A DNA stretch of 64,000 nucleotides, from the NCBI GenBank assembly GCA_903870275.1, contig CAIQCK010000096.1, positions 1 through 64,000 on the forward strand. The letters run 5' to 3'. Shown here piece by piece: positions 26,288 through 36,068 of this stretch (its first letter is position 1; each line of letters starts with the position of its first letter). The position numbers and the translations under genes were made by a program. Source of the DNA: an uncultured bacterium (GTDB lineage Bacteria > Verrucomicrobiota > Verrucomicrobiia > CAIQCK01). Below the pieces are notes generated by a model that was given only the letters and a program-made list of their open reading frames with translations, was not told the origin of the DNA and searched no databases.

Positions 26288-28393
26288 ATGCCGCCCGTGA
26301 CTCCCAAGGAAGTCATCCGTCGCACCAAGCGCATCGCCAAGGCAACCGCGCTCTGTCTCGCCGCGTCGCTCGCCAGCTTCGCCGTGATCAATGCTATGGC
26401 AGAGGACAACACAACCACGACCATCAACGGAACCATTGTCAACAACAACAATGCCGATTACTACGTGGGCACGTCCGGGACAAACAACGTTCTTCAAATC
26501 ATCAATGGAGGCCAACTAACCAACGTGGCTTCCGGTTATGTCGGATACAATACAGGCGCAAACAACAATAGCGTGCTAGTCAGCGGGAGCGGATCGCTGT
26601 GGACCAACAGCAACCTTTATGTCGGGTATTACGGCGGGGGAAGCCAAATGATCATTACCAATGGTGGCGCAGTATATGATTACAATGGCACCATTGGCCA
26701 GTGGTCCAGTAATAATGTCGTGCTGGTGACCAGCACCGGTTCACTTTTCTATACCGCTGCCTTACTCCATGTTGGTTCGACGGGAGGAGGAAACAATCAA
26801 CTCATCGTTACCAATGGCGGCCGGTTAATCAGTGGGACTTTCTATGTCGGTGATCGCATCGGCGGTTGCCTGGGGCTTGTGAGCGGTACCGGCTCTGTTG
26901 CTTCGGTTAGTGGCACGACGTATGTTGAAGGGTCATATTCAAGCAACTCTTTGTTTATAATCAACGGTGGTCTGATCACAGATACCTATGGCACGGTTGG
27001 GGATGTTTATGCATCGAACGCTATCGCGGTGGTGTCCGGCCCCGGTTCCGTTTGGAGCAACTCCAGCACACTTTCGGTGCCGGGATTCACCAGCCAGCTC
27101 ATTATTACGAACGGCGGCAAGGCCATAAGCTCGGGTGGCTATCTCGGATGGATCGGAACGGGCAGTGTGGCTGTGATCACGGGGGCCAATTCGATCTGGA
27201 CCAATTCTGGCGACTTGACTGTGGGATACGATGGGGGCGGCAGTTATGATAATAAAAACCAATTGATCATCACTAACGGCGGCCAAGTTTTTAGCGCAGC
27301 GGGTCTGATCGGGAAGGGTCATGGATTCCAGAACACGGCCACCATCAGCGGCACCGGTTCCATTTGGTCAATGACATCCGACTTGTTTGTTGGGTATTCG
27401 GATTGGTCCATTTCCAACCAATTGAACATTGTCAACGGTGGCCGGGTGATAAACAGCAACGGCATCATCGCCAATAACATCTATTCAAGCTCCAACACCG
27501 TGCTGGTCAGCGGTGCGGGTTCGCTCTGGAGCAACAGTGGTACTGTGTATGTCGGTTACAACGGCTACAGCAACAATTTGGTCATTGCGAATGGCGGCAC
27601 GGTGGCGGCTTCCAACGTCATTGTGGGATACGTCATTATGTCCTCGTACAACCTTCTGAGCATTTCAGGTGGTAATCTCTATGCCACGAACGCCGCCGGC
27701 AACGGGAGCTTGGACTTGCGTCACGGCTCCGTCGCCCTCAACAGCGGCACGGTGGTCGTTGACCGGCTTTATGACTACGTATATGGTGGGGGCGTTATAA
27801 CTTTCAGCGCGGGTCTGCTGCGCAGCGGCGGCAGTGCCATGTCTAATGGCTTCACCTTTGCCGTCGGCGACGGCGTCCAGTCCGCCACCTTCGACATGCT
27901 CGGCGGCACGCATTCGTTTGCCGGCGGCCTGAGCATCTCCACCAACGGCAGCCTCATCGGCAACGGCAGCATCCTCGGCAGCGTCACCAACTTCGGCGTC
28001 ATCGCCCCCGGCCATTCCTTCGGCGTCATCAATATTTCCGGCGATCTGGCGCTGAACGATCCCTCCACGCTGAGCTTCAAGATCGGCGGCACAAGCACCA
28101 ACTCCTACGACCAGGTCTTCGTCGGCGGCATCCTGCGCATCGCCGGCCTGCTGAACGTGACCGAGACCAACGGCTACACGGGCAATGTCGGCGACACGTT
28201 CACCCTGCTGCACTTCAGCTCCGAGACGGGCGCGTTCTCGCAGACGAACCTGCCAACGCTGAGCGCCGGAGAGCAATGGGACACGAGCCAGCTCTACACG
28301 CTGGGCACCATTGAGATCGTGCCGGAGCCCGGAACATGGGCGCTGCTGGCGCTGGGGATGAGCATGCTCGTGGCGCGAAGGCGAAAAAAGTAG
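26288..28393 (+). CDS. PEP-CTERM protein with T5SS/PEP-CTERM repeats
   Basis: About 701-residue exported surface protein. An N-terminal basic segment and hydrophobic stretch (KATALCLAASLASFAVINAMA) act as signal. The body consists of many ~45-residue beta-helix-like repeats containing VSG.GS.W.NS, (L)TVGY.G and NQLIITNGG, matching the repeat family shared by autotransporters and PEP-CTERM proteins. The C-terminus is a PEP-CTERM sorting signal: VPEPGTWALLALG, a membrane helix and ARRRKK, recognised by an exosortase not encoded here. The ATG at 26288 is taken because it begins the signal peptide. Confidence 0.88.
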   Translation: MPPVTPKEVIRRTKRIAKATALCLAASLASFAVINAMAEDNTTTTINGTIVNNNNADYYVGTSGTNNVLQIINGGQLTNVASGYVGYNTGANNNSVLVSGSGSLWTNSNLYVGYYGGGSQMIITNGGAVYDYNGTIGQWSSNNVVLVTSTGSLFYTAALLHVGSTGGGNNQLIVTNGGRLISGTFYVGDRIGGCLGLVSGTGSVASVSGTTYVEGSYSSNSLFIINGGLITDTYGTVGDVYASNAIAVVSGPGSVWSNSSTLSVPGFTSQLIITNGGKAISSGGYLGWIGTGSVAVITGANSIWTNSGDLTVGYDGGGSYDNKNQLIITNGGQVFSAAGLIGKGHGFQNTATISGTGSIWSMTSDLFVGYSDWSISNQLNIVNGGRVINSNGIIANNIYSSSNTVLVSGAGSLWSNSGTVYVGYNGYSNNLVIANGGTVAASNVIVGYVIMSSYNLLSISGGNLYATNAAGNGSLDLRHGSVALNSGTVVVDRLYDYVYGGGVITFSAGLLRSGGSAMSNGFTFAVGDGVQSATFDMLGGTHSFAGGLSISTNGSLIGNGSILGSVTNFGVIAPGHSFGVINISGDLALNDPSTLSFKIGGTSTNSYDQVFVGGILRIAGLLNVTETNGYTGNVGDTFTLLHFSSETGAFSQTNLPTLSAGEQWDTSQLYTLGTIEIVPEPGTWALLALGMSMLVARRRKK

Positions 28394-28416
28394 GGACGCT
28401 GCGAAGATTCCATAAG

Positions 28417-28495
28417 GGTGGGGCGAGACTCCGTCGAGCCATCGCTTCAGACAAGAGGCAGATTCAAAGGAAGCTCGACGGAGTCTCGCCCCACC
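28417..28495. repeat. REPIN-like paired palindrome (GGTGGGG family), copy 2
   Basis: Ends match the element at 630-712: GGTGGGGCGAGACTCCGTCG and the inverse GGAGTCTCGCCCCACC. The middle sequence is different, as expected for REPINs, where only the ends are conserved. Confidence 0.75.
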
Positions 28496-28614
28496 ATCAT
28501 TGGATTGCGGCCTCGCCGCTCTAGCGGCTCGCCGGGTGAAAAGTGGAAAGTTAAGAGTGAAGAGTTCCAAAAACTCTTAACTCATCATTTTTAAGGAACC
28601 TTTGCAAAAGCCTT

Positions 28615-28684
28615 GTAGCGGCGGTCTCTGACCGCCGAATGATCGCAAAACCCAAACGATTCGGCGATCAGAGACCGCCGCCAC
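28615..28684. repeat. paired palindrome (GGCGGTC family)
   Basis: Left hairpin CGGCGGTC-TCT-GACCGCCG and right hairpin CGGCGATC-AGA-GACCGCCG (one A/C mismatch), with inverse outer ends GTAGCGGCGG and CCGCCGCCAC. Confidence 0.7.
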
Positions 28685-28738
28685 AGTGTGGCCAATGACT
28701 TCCGCTGGGACGTCTTAACTCTTAACTTCTCCGCGCGC

Positions 28739-30853
28739 CTACGATGGGGGCGCTGCGGCGGCGCCGTTGGTTCTCATCCGGGCGTTGGAGGAGGGGAGGT
28801 TCAATTCGCCGCGGTATTTGGCCACGGTGCGCCGCGCCACGTCCAGACCGCGCTGTTTGAGCGTGTCGGAGATTTCCTGATCGGACAACGGCTTGGCCGG
28901 GTCTTCACGATCAATCATTTCCTTGACGAAATTCTTGACGCTCTGGCTGGCGATGGCCTCGCCGCTGGCGGTGGTGTAGCCGGCGGTGAAGAAATACCGG
29001 ACCTCGAACACGCCGTGAGGCGTGGCCATGTATTTGTTGGCGCTGGCGCGGCTGACGGTGGTCTCGTGAACGCCGAGCAGGCGGGGGTTGTCCACCTCGC
29101 GTCCCGGCACGCGGCTGCGATGACGCCGCCGGGTGAAGTCGTCCTTCTCGGCGTCCGGGCAGTCGGCCACGCGGCGGTTGCCTTCGCCATCGCTGATGTC
29201 CGCCAGCGCGCCGCAGTAGGGGCAGACGGCTTTCTCGACGCCGTCCACGGTCTTGAAAGTCTCGCCGCAACGGTAGGCGACGTCGCTCATCCGCAACGGC
29301 CGGAGGTGGCCGGGGCCCTTTTCGAAAAACTCGCGCTGCACCCGGACGATCTCCGCGGCGATGTTCTGGATGGTCTGCTGGCGCTGGGCGATGCTGCGGA
29401 TCAAAAACTTGCCGGCCTGGATGCGCTCGCGGACGTATTGGACCACTTCCGGCGTGGCGTTTTCCTCCGCCATCATCTCGCGGTAGGAATCGTTGATGCG
29501 CAGGCGCGGGATGCGGTCGTCGTTGGTGACGATGATGAACTCGTCGTGGTCCTTGATCACGACAATGTCCGGCTCGACGTAGGGATTGGTCTCGGCGCTG
29601 AACATGCGGCCCGGTTTCGGTTCGAGCCGGCTGATGCTCTCCGCCGCCTGTTGCGCCTCTTCCACCGTGACGCCGAGGGCGGCGGCCAGCTTCGGGATGT
29701 CGCGGCTGGCGAGCAGCGAGAGGTGGTCGCGGACCACCCGCGTTTCCAGGCTCCCGGCCTTGTCGAGCCGCGCCAGTTGGATCATCAGGCACTCGCGCAA
29801 CGTCCGCGCGCCGACGCCGACGGGGTCGAGCATGTGCACCAACTCCAGCGCACGGCGCATGGTGTCGAGCGCGACTTCCGGGCCGGGCCGCAGAAACAAC
29901 AGCGGCAGATCGAGCCGATGGTCCGGCTCCAACACGTCGTCCAGTTCCGCCGCGGTCGCGCCGTGGAAAATCTCCGCGAGCGTTTCTCGCGGCAGGGGCA
30001 GGGGCGCGCCGTCTTCAATCACCGCCGCCAGTTGGCGCGCCAATTCCTCGCGGAGGCGGCCGACGGTTTCGCGCGCCAGCTTGATGGCGTTTTCGTTGAC
30101 CGGTTCCGACGCGGGCACGGTGGTTGCCGGCTGGGCCGGTTGACCTCCCGGTTCTGGCGCAAGGAGTTGACTGCAGATGTCCTGCAACCGCTCCTGCCAG
30201 CCGAGGAGTTGCACGCGTTTCGACCGCTCAAACGCTTCGGTGAGACCTTCATCGATCAGTGCCCGCGCCCACGCCGCGGCGGTGGCGTTCGCTTCCCGCC
30301 GGCCGGCGCAAACTTGCAGGGCGAATTCGACCAACGCTTCCGCCAGGTCTTTGTGCGCCAGCAGGTAGCCGTCGTCGCTGAGGCTGCCGATGATGATCTC
30401 CGCCGCGTGGCGCGTCTCGTCGTCGGCGTCGCTGGTGCCAAGCTGGCCCAGCAGGTGTTCCTGGAGCGATTCCGGCTGGACGATGGAGTCGAACTGGAAC
30501 TGGCGGCGTTCCTCGTCCTCGGCGCTGCGGGCGTAGTTGCGGCTGTTCTGGGTGAAATAGTCGCGCCACTCGTCGTCCATCTCCTTCAGCGTTTCGAACT
30601 CCTGCCGGAACTCCTCTGCCGTTTCGGCGCGGCCGTCGCGCGGGGTTTCGCCGTTCGCGGCGGCCGGCTGGTCGAGGCTGACCGTTTCCTGCGGAACTTC
30701 CTCCAGCGTGGGGTTCTTTTCCAGCTCTTGCTTCACCAGGTCGCACAGTTCCGGCGTCGCCGCCTGAAGCAGGTGGAGACTAAGCTGCATGTGAGGCGCC
30801 AGCATTTGCTGAAGCCCCATGCGCTGCACTTGATGCAAGGAAATACCGGCCAT
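28739..30853 (-). CDS. rpoN: RNA polymerase sigma-54 factor with two insertions
   Basis: 704 residues, against about 480 usually. Sigma-54 directs RNA polymerase to -24/-12 promoters and needs an activator ATPase. Region I is at the start (MLAPHMQLSLHLLQAATPEL), the core-binding part includes LDPVGVGARTLRECLM (about 342-357), and the RpoN box ARRTVAKYR is at about 673-681. Two insertions stand out. One of about 150 residues (about 182-328) interrupts the core-binding domain. The other, 64 residues (531-594, positions 29072-29263), sits exactly in the turn of the helix-turn-helix, between DVAYRCG and VHETTVSR. The second insert holds CPYC and a further Cys (ADCPD), and another Cys lies just before it. 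The reading frame is intact. No activator is adjacent. Confidence 0.93.
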   Translation of the reverse strand: MAGISLHQVQRMGLQQMLAPHMQLSLHLLQAATPELCDLVKQELEKNPTLEEVPQETVSLDQPAAANGETPRDGRAETAEEFRQEFETLKEMDDEWRDYFTQNSRNYARSAEDEERRQFQFDSIVQPESLQEHLLGQLGTSDADDETRHAAEIIIGSLSDDGYLLAHKDLAEALVEFALQVCAGRREANATAAAWARALIDEGLTEAFERSKRVQLLGWQERLQDICSQLLAPEPGGQPAQPATTVPASEPVNENAIKLARETVGRLREELARQLAAVIEDGAPLPLPRETLAEIFHGATAAELDDVLEPDHRLDLPLLFLRPGPEVALDTMRRALELVHMLDPVGVGARTLRECLMIQLARLDKAGSLETRVVRDHLSLLASRDIPKLAAALGVTVEEAQQAAESISRLEPKPGRMFSAETNPYVEPDIVVIKDHDEFIIVTNDDRIPRLRINDSYREMMAEENATPEVVQYVRERIQAGKFLIRSIAQRQQTIQNIAAEIVRVQREFFEKGPGHLRPLRMSDVAYRCGETFKTVDGVEKAVCPYCGALADISDGEGNRRVADCPDAEKDDFTRRRHRSRVPGREVDNPRLLGVHETTVSRASANKYMATPHGVFEVRYFFTAGYTTASGEAIASQSVKNFVKEMIDREDPAKPLSDQEISDTLKQRGLDVARRTVAKYRGELNLPSSNARMRTNGAAAAPPS

Positions 30854-30955
30854 GATTAAACTGCCGCGAAATCCCGTTCCAACGCTACGCCGGTAATCCC
30901 GCGGCTGGCCGCAATATAGGGAGCGCCTGCGGCCCCAGCAAGCGCAAAGCCAACT

Positions 30956-31339
30956 TCAGCCATCGTGACGGAACATAATGTCGCGCACGCGGCTGGCGCC
31001 GAAGCGTTGCTGCAACCGGACGAGGATGTCGCGCTTGAGCCGTCCGCGCAGTTCCATCTGGATCGCGGGATTCGATACGCCGACGGTGAGTACGCCGTGG
31101 TGCAGCGCGCGCGGACTGGAATGCTTTGCCAGCGCCGGCCCGACCATCTCCGCCCATGCCGTGGAAATTGCCGCCGCATCAAGCTGTTCGCCGAGCTTCA
31201 TCTGGCCGAGCGCGGCTGTGACAAGCTGGCGCGCGGGCAGCGCGGTGTCGGTGGCCAGCGATGCCAGATCGCTCGGCAGCGTCGGCCGCCACGCCCGCAG
31301 CGTACGGTCGCCGCTCTTGCTGGTGCGGGAACGGTTCAT
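30956..31339 (-). CDS. DciA/DUF721-family protein
   Basis: 127-residue protein with the DUF721 pattern: WAEMVGPALAKHSSPRALHHGVLTVGVSNPAIQMELRGR and an ending RVRDIMFR. DciA loads the replicative helicase in bacteria lacking DnaC/DnaI, so a role in replication initiation is plausible; this is a family inference. It lies 102 bases upstream of rpoN on the same strand. Confidence 0.75.
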   Translation of the reverse strand: MNRSRTSKSGDRTLRAWRPTLPSDLASLATDTALPARQLVTAALGQMKLGEQLDAAAISTAWAEMVGPALAKHSSPRALHHGVLTVGVSNPAIQMELRGRLKRDILVRLQQRFGASRVRDIMFRHDG

Positions 31340-31873
31340 TACGTCGCGTGTTTAGCAACAGACGGCTCGGGCGACAATCTCATAATCCGGTATTCTCCAT
31401 CCTCTGACCGCCGCTGTTTCTATGGACCGGGAGCGCAAAGGCGCTGGCGACGATGAAATCTGCGCTGCCTGACCAAGAAATCACAGCGCGCAAAGGCGCG
31501 GTCAGATGGCAAGAAAACCGGAACCACTTGCGCCGGAATGGATTGTGTTTCCAAGCCGTTGCATGGCCCGGTGGCTGCTTATGTCGGAGGCATGAGATTG
31601 TGGATAACTGCATTGCGGTTGCTGACATCAGCCATCCTCTCGGCCGACACGCGGTCGGCAGAGGCCGGCGTTCCCATGGAGTTTTGTGGCGAACTCGAGT
31701 GGGTTTGCGCTCCTGTGGCCGTCGCCGGTTCGCCGCAGTTCACGATCTCTCGAACTGGGGAGGTGATACATGACTGAATGAAAACCGATGAGCTGCTTCA
31801 GCCAGAGTGAACGGTCGCGGCGCGCAGATCCTCGGGGGGAACTTCGTCGGTTTGCGCGCGCGACCGATTCGGC
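31340..31873. other. 534-bp gap, no convincing gene
   Basis: Short plus-strand frames exist. One begins MRLWITALRLLTS at 31592, 61 residues, with GGAGG only one base before the ATG. None has a usable ribosome binding site or a recognised domain. A decayed small secreted protein is possible but not supported. The stretch also contains gcgcaaaggcgc words like those of the low-complexity tracts elsewhere. Confidence 0.5.
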
Positions 31874-33346
31874 TTACGGCCCCGGTTGTCTGGACTCAAA
31901 CTGCCGCGCCATTTCCGGAAACCGGCATCGCTGGCAAGCGCTGCGGTCGTTCAGGCAAAAGTCGTGGAAAATCTGGAGCAGTCCCTGCTGCCGCGCCGCC
32001 GTGCGGAGCAAACGCGGCGGCACGCGCTGGCCGAACAAACGGTGCGCGGTGAACCGCACCAGCGCGTTCGATTCCAGCGGCGGATGACCGGTAAAAATTT
32101 TCTCCGCTGATTGAACGAGCGCGGGCTGGTCGAGCAGCCGGCCCTGCGCGACGGCCGCCGGCAACGACACGTTCACGACGATGTCACAGGCACGGGCCGC
32201 GCCGATGAGCAACTCCGCCTCCGGTTGCGGTTTCGAGGCGAAGCTGAACCGACGCGACCAATAAGTATCCTCCAGGTCGGTGAAGAGCGCCGCCAGCCGC
32301 GCCGCGCGCTTCGGTTCCGGTTGGGAGGCGAGCGCGGCGGCGATTTTCGGCCAGAGTTCCCAATGTTCCGCCAGCAGTTGCGCCACCGCCGCCAGCCGCC
32401 GCCAGGGGAAATTCGCCGGCCGCAATCCCGCCAGCCGCCACGCGTCGCGCGACAGCGCCGCGCCGGCAAATTCATCGCGCGCTTTCCACCACACGTCCCA
32501 GAGCCGTTTCACGTGGCGCCGCGTCGCGTCGTCGCGGCCGGCCACGGTGCGCTCCGGCAAAAAACCGGCAACGCCCAGCAGCAGCGCCTGCGCCTGCGTC
32601 GCCGGCAGTTCGCGCAGCCGGGCCACGGGCAGCAGTTCCGCGAGCCGGCGCATCGGCTCCTTGTTGTGTTTGAAACCGAGCGCCTCCATCACCGCCGCGT
32701 AGAGCGCCTGCTCGATGCCGGCGCGCTGAATCCATCGCGTCAGCCGCCGGGCTTTCGCGCGCAGCCGCGCGAGACCGGCGTCTTCGAGCAGCGCGGCGAT
32801 CGTTTCCGGCGACGCGGATTTCAGCGGCGGCTCGCAGGCGCCGACGTGGCTGTCAAGATCGTAGGGGTAATTACCGGGATCTATGGAGTCGTAGAGTTCG
32901 TCCAAGGGCGCGTCGAGCTGGTCGGCCATGACGAGTTGCGGCAACGCGCGGCCAGCGGCGGTGGTCGCCGGTTGCCCGCCGCGCTGCCAGAGCGCCACAT
33001 GGAGGATCACGTCGTCGTAGAGCCGGTCGCGCGTGTGGCCGTGCTGATGCCAGTCCGCGCTGTGCAAATGCACCTCCACGTCGCCGAGCCGAGGCTTCGT
33101 ATCGTCGAAAGCGATGACGGCGCGGCGGAAATCCGGCCCGGCTTCGAGGTTCCACCAGCCCGGCGACACCACGCGGACGCGGCGGCCGTCGGCGGTCTGC
33201 AAACCGTCGCGCTTGAGCCGCTGGTCGAACCAGATCGCCTGCGCGAGCCGTTCGGTGACCGGCACCGGCGCGTAGCCGTCGGCCGGCTCGTGCAACACGC
33301 AAGGAGCCAGTTCCGCCTGGAACTGCTCGTAGCTGACGGCGCTCAT
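31874..33346 (-). CDS. DUF2851-family protein
   Basis: 490-residue cytoplasmic protein of a conserved family found in Bacteroidetes and Verrucomicrobiota with no established biochemical role. Recognisable parts are an N-terminal VVSPGWWNLEAGPDF, DVEVHLHSADWHQHGH and YDDVILHVALWQ, a helical middle, and a C-terminal cysteine motif CLNDRSACQRCRFPE. The histidine- and aspartate-rich N-terminal segment is reminiscent of a metal site, but this is speculation. The gene is divergent from the isomerase-like gene. Confidence 0.85.
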   Translation of the reverse strand: MSAVSYEQFQAELAPCVLHEPADGYAPVPVTERLAQAIWFDQRLKRDGLQTADGRRVRVVSPGWWNLEAGPDFRRAVIAFDDTKPRLGDVEVHLHSADWHQHGHTRDRLYDDVILHVALWQRGGQPATTAAGRALPQLVMADQLDAPLDELYDSIDPGNYPYDLDSHVGACEPPLKSASPETIAALLEDAGLARLRAKARRLTRWIQRAGIEQALYAAVMEALGFKHNKEPMRRLAELLPVARLRELPATQAQALLLGVAGFLPERTVAGRDDATRRHVKRLWDVWWKARDEFAGAALSRDAWRLAGLRPANFPWRRLAAVAQLLAEHWELWPKIAAALASQPEPKRAARLAALFTDLEDTYWSRRFSFASKPQPEAELLIGAARACDIVVNVSLPAAVAQGRLLDQPALVQSAEKIFTGHPPLESNALVRFTAHRLFGQRVPPRLLRTAARQQGLLQIFHDFCLNDRSACQRCRFPEMARQFESRQPGP

Positions 33347-33436
33347 GACGCGCGCAGTGTCCTGATTTTGGCGACTGGTTTCAAGCGGGGAATTGTTGCT
33401 TCCCTTCCGGTCGCCTCGCCGCTATCCTGCGCGCCC

Positions 33437-34291
33437 ATGAAATTTATCACCTTGTCCCTCGCCGTGAGCGCCGCGCTGCTCGGCCTCCAAACCGCTCCCG
33501 CCTTCGCCGGCTCCTACAAAGGCCCGACCGGCTTGCAACTCTACAGTCTGCGCGCCGATTTCAACAAGGACGTGCCGTCCACGTTGAAGTTCGCGCACGA
33601 TCTGGGTTTCAAGGTGGTGGAACTGGCCGGCACCTACAAGCTGACGCCGGTCGAGTTCAAGAAGCAGCTCGACGAAAACGGCCTCGTGCCGATCGCTGGA
33701 CACTTCCCATTCGAGAAGCTGCGCGATGACCCGGAAGGCGTCGCGGCCGATGCGAAAGCGCTCGGCTTGAAATACGCCGGCTGCGCGTGGATTCCGCACA
33801 AGGGCGCGTGGGACGAGGCGCAGTGCCGCGCCGCCGCCGCCGTGTTCAACAAGGCCGGCGAGGTGTTCGCCAAATACGGCATCAAGGTTTATTACCACTG
33901 CCACGGCTACGAGTTCGTGCCCTTCAAGGATGGCACGTTGTTTGACCTGCTCATGACCGAGACGAACCCGAAATATGTCAGCTTCGAGATGGACATCCTC
34001 TGGGTGATCTTCCCCGGCCAGGACCCGGTGAAGCTTTTCGAAAAATACGGCAAGCGCTGGGAGCTGGTCCACCTCAAGGACCTCAAGAAAGGCGTCCAGA
34101 CCGGCGCGCTGACCGGCCACACCGACGTGACCAACGACGTCGCGCTCGGCAGCGGCCAGATGGACTACCCGGCGATCCTCAAGGCCGCGCAGAAAGCCGG
34201 CGTGAAATACTATTTCATCGAGGACGAATCGCCGTCGTCCCGTGAGCAATTGCCGCAGAGCCTGCAGTTCTTGAAGCAGGTGAAGTGGTAG
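33437..34291 (+). CDS. secreted sugar phosphate isomerase/epimerase-like protein
   Basis: 284-residue exported TIM-barrel protein of the AP-endonuclease-2/xylose-isomerase-like superfamily. The signal peptide is MKFITLSLAVSAALLGLQTAPAFAG. Barrel motifs include GLQLYSLR, VVELAGTY, YYHCHGYEF and VHLKDLKKG, with histidines and acidic residues in the positions that usually bind a divalent metal. Such proteins isomerise or epimerise sugars or cyclitols and commonly occur with Gfo/Idh/MocA enzymes, but none is adjacent here. TATCCT eight bases upstream of the ATG and no ribosome binding site may indicate a leaderless message. Confidence 0.88.
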   Translation: MKFITLSLAVSAALLGLQTAPAFAGSYKGPTGLQLYSLRADFNKDVPSTLKFAHDLGFKVVELAGTYKLTPVEFKKQLDENGLVPIAGHFPFEKLRDDPEGVAADAKALGLKYAGCAWIPHKGAWDEAQCRAAAAVFNKAGEVFAKYGIKVYYHCHGYEFVPFKDGTLFDLLMTETNPKYVSFEMDILWVIFPGQDPVKLFEKYGKRWELVHLKDLKKGVQTGALTGHTDVTNDVALGSGQMDYPAILKAAQKAGVKYYFIEDESPSSREQLPQSLQFLKQVKW

Positions 34292-34307
34292 GAGCGGGCG
34301 TCTTTTC

Positions 34308-34410
34308 AACGCAGAGGCGCTGAGGAACGCAGAGGTTCGCGGAGACAAAAATCTCCGCCGGTCTTTGCGATTCTCCGTGCCTTTTGCGTCTCTGCGTTTG
34401 ACCTTCGCAT
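34308..34410. repeat. gcagaggcgc / tctgcgt low-complexity tract
   Basis: Words such as cgcagaggcgctgagg and aacgcagagg are followed by the inverse-type words gcgattctccgtg and gcgtctctgcg, so the tract can form a long imperfect stem between the isomerase-like gene and purH. A related tract is near 515-570. Confidence 0.6.
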
Positions 34411-34438
34411 CTCAAGTGGCACGGGCTTCAAAATCTCC

Positions 34439-34467
34439 GTGACGAGCGCACGCCGTCTCGCTACGCT
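34439..34467 (+). promoter_or_regulatory. putative promoter of purH, leaderless
   Basis: GTGACG (34439-34444), 17-base spacer, TACGCT (34462-34467), then eight bases to the purH ATG. The spacing mirrors that at queE and uvrA. Confidence 0.3.
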
Positions 34468-34475
34468 CCGACGCC

Positions 34476-36032
34476 ATGTCCAAGATTCAACGCGCTCTCA
34501 TTTCCGTCTCCGACAAGACCGGTTTGGTTGACTTTGCCCGCGAGCTGGCCGCGCTCGGCGTCGAAATCCTCTCCACCGGCGGCACCGCGAAGGCGCTTCG
34601 CGACGCGGGACTGAAGGTGATGGATGTCAGCGACTACACCGGCTTCCCGGAGATGATGGACGGCCGGGTGAAGACGCTGCATCCGAAGGTCCACGGCGGG
34701 CTGTTGTTCCTGCGTGGCAACGCCGGCCACGAGGCCGCCGCCGCCCAGCACGGCATCAAGCCGATTGACCTCGTCGTGGTGAATCTCTATCCGTTTGAGA
34801 AGACGGTGGCAAAGCCGGGCGTCCAGTTGCACGAGGCCATCGAGAACATTGACATCGGCGGCCCCTCGATGCTCCGCAGCGCGGCGAAGAATCACGCCAG
34901 CGTCACGGTGGTCGTGGACCCGGCCGATTACCCGGTCGTGCTCGAGGGCATCCGCAAACACGGCGGCGACACCTGCCCGAACCTCCGCCGCCGGCTCGCC
35001 ATCAAGGTGTATCAAACCACCGCCGCCTATGACGCGGCGATCTCCGCCTATCTCCACAAGGTCCGCTGCGAGGAGACCAACGAGTTTTCCTGGCCAGACC
35101 GTTGCACCGTCACCGGCGCGAAGGCTCAGGACCTGCGCTATGGCGAGAACCCGCACCAGCGCGCGGCATTGTTCGGGCCGTTCCGCGACAGCTTCGAGCA
35201 ACTTCACGGCAAGGAGTTGAGCTACAACAACATCCTCGACATCAGCGCCGCCTCCGGCCTCATCGCCGAGTTCGTCAGCGACGCGCCGACCTGCGCGATC
35301 CTCAAGCACACCAACCCCTGCGGCGTCGGCCAGGGCGCGGGCCTGCGCGAGGCTTGGGACAGGGCGTTTGCGACCGACAAGCAGGCGCCGTATGGCGGGA
35401 TCATTATCGTCAACCGCGCGCTCGACCTCGGCATCGCGGAGGCGATCAGCGAGATTTTCAGCGAGGTCATCATCGCGCCGGAGTTTGCCGCCGACGCGCT
35501 GGCGTTGCTCCAGAAGAAGAAGAATCTGCGGTTGATCCGGATGAAACAAAATCCCGCGTCGGTTCCCGGCGTGGACTTCCGCGCCGTGGCGGGCGGCTTC
35601 CTCGTGCAGGACCGCGACACGAAATCCGTCGCCGCCGCCGACTTGAAGGTGGTCACCAAGCGCGCACCAAGCGAGGCGGAACTGAAGGCGATGTTGTTCG
35701 GCTGGCGCGTGGTGAAGCACGTGAAGTCCAACGCCATCGTTTATGCCGGCGCGGACCGCACGCTCGGCATCGGCGCGGGCCAGATGAGCCGCGTGGACAG
35801 CTCGCGCATCGCCGTGTGGAAAGCCGGCGAGGCGAAGCTGCCGCTGAAGGGCAGCATCGTCGCCAGCGACGCTTTCTTCCCGTTTCCGGACGGCCTCATT
35901 GCCGCGGCCGAGGCGGGCGCGACCGCCGCGATCCAGCCGGGCGGCTCGGTGCGCGACGCCGAAGTGATCAAGGCCGCCGACGAGCGCGGCGTGGCGATGG
36001 TCTTCACCGGCTTCCGGCATTTCCGGCACTGA
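34476..36032 (+). CDS. purH: bifunctional AICAR transformylase / IMP cyclohydrolase
   Basis: 518-residue cytoplasmic enzyme for the last two steps of purine synthesis, from AICAR via FAICAR to IMP. The N-terminal MGS-like cyclohydrolase domain shows [33 protein letters not shown] and [10 protein letters not shown]. The C-terminal transformylase shows [25 protein letters not shown] and [10 protein letters not shown]. Length is normal and no insertion is apparent. It is followed 36 bases later by trpB. Confidence 0.97.
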   Translation: MSKIQRALISVSDKTGLVDFARELAALGVEILSTGGTAKALRDAGLKVMDVSDYTGFPEMMDGRVKTLHPKVHGGLLFLRGNAGHEAAAAQHGIKPIDLVVVNLYPFEKTVAKPGVQLHEAIENIDIGGPSMLRSAAKNHASVTVVVDPADYPVVLEGIRKHGGDTCPNLRRRLAIKVYQTTAAYDAAISAYLHKVRCEETNEFSWPDRCTVTGAKAQDLRYGENPHQRAALFGPFRDSFEQLHGKELSYNNILDISAASGLIAEFVSDAPTCAILKHTNPCGVGQGAGLREAWDRAFATDKQAPYGGIIIVNRALDLGIAEAISEIFSEVIIAPEFAADALALLQKKKNLRLIRMKQNPASVPGVDFRAVAGGFLVQDRDTKSVAAADLKVVTKRAPSEAELKAMLFGWRVVKHVKSNAIVYAGADRTLGIGAGQMSRVDSSRIAVWKAGEAKLPLKGSIVASDAFFPFPDGLIAAAEAGATAAIQPGGSVRDAEVIKAADERGVAMVFTGFRHFRH

Positions 36033-36068
36033 TTTTTGTTATCCCAGAACCCGCAACAAGGAGAGAAC

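Larger units (their letters stand above)
28394..28738. other. intergenic region with two paired palindromes and a ttaactc tract
   Basis: Convergent gap between the PEP-CTERM gene and rpoN. It holds a GGTGGGG-family element (28417-28495), a ttaactc/gagttaa-rich tract (about 28535-28592) and a GGCGGTC-type paired palindrome (28615-28684). No gene is seen. The hairpins could serve as terminators for both flanking genes. Confidence 0.65.

Noticed and set aside
28688-30859. A 723-residue plus-strand frame opposite rpoN
   Set aside because: Sequence is compositionally odd, has no domain, and lies antisense to a clear sigma-54 gene with all its motifs.
31592-31777. Small secreted protein MRLWITALRLLTS...
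   Set aside because: The GGAGG is only one base from the ATG, and no homologous family is recognised. Left as part of the gap description.
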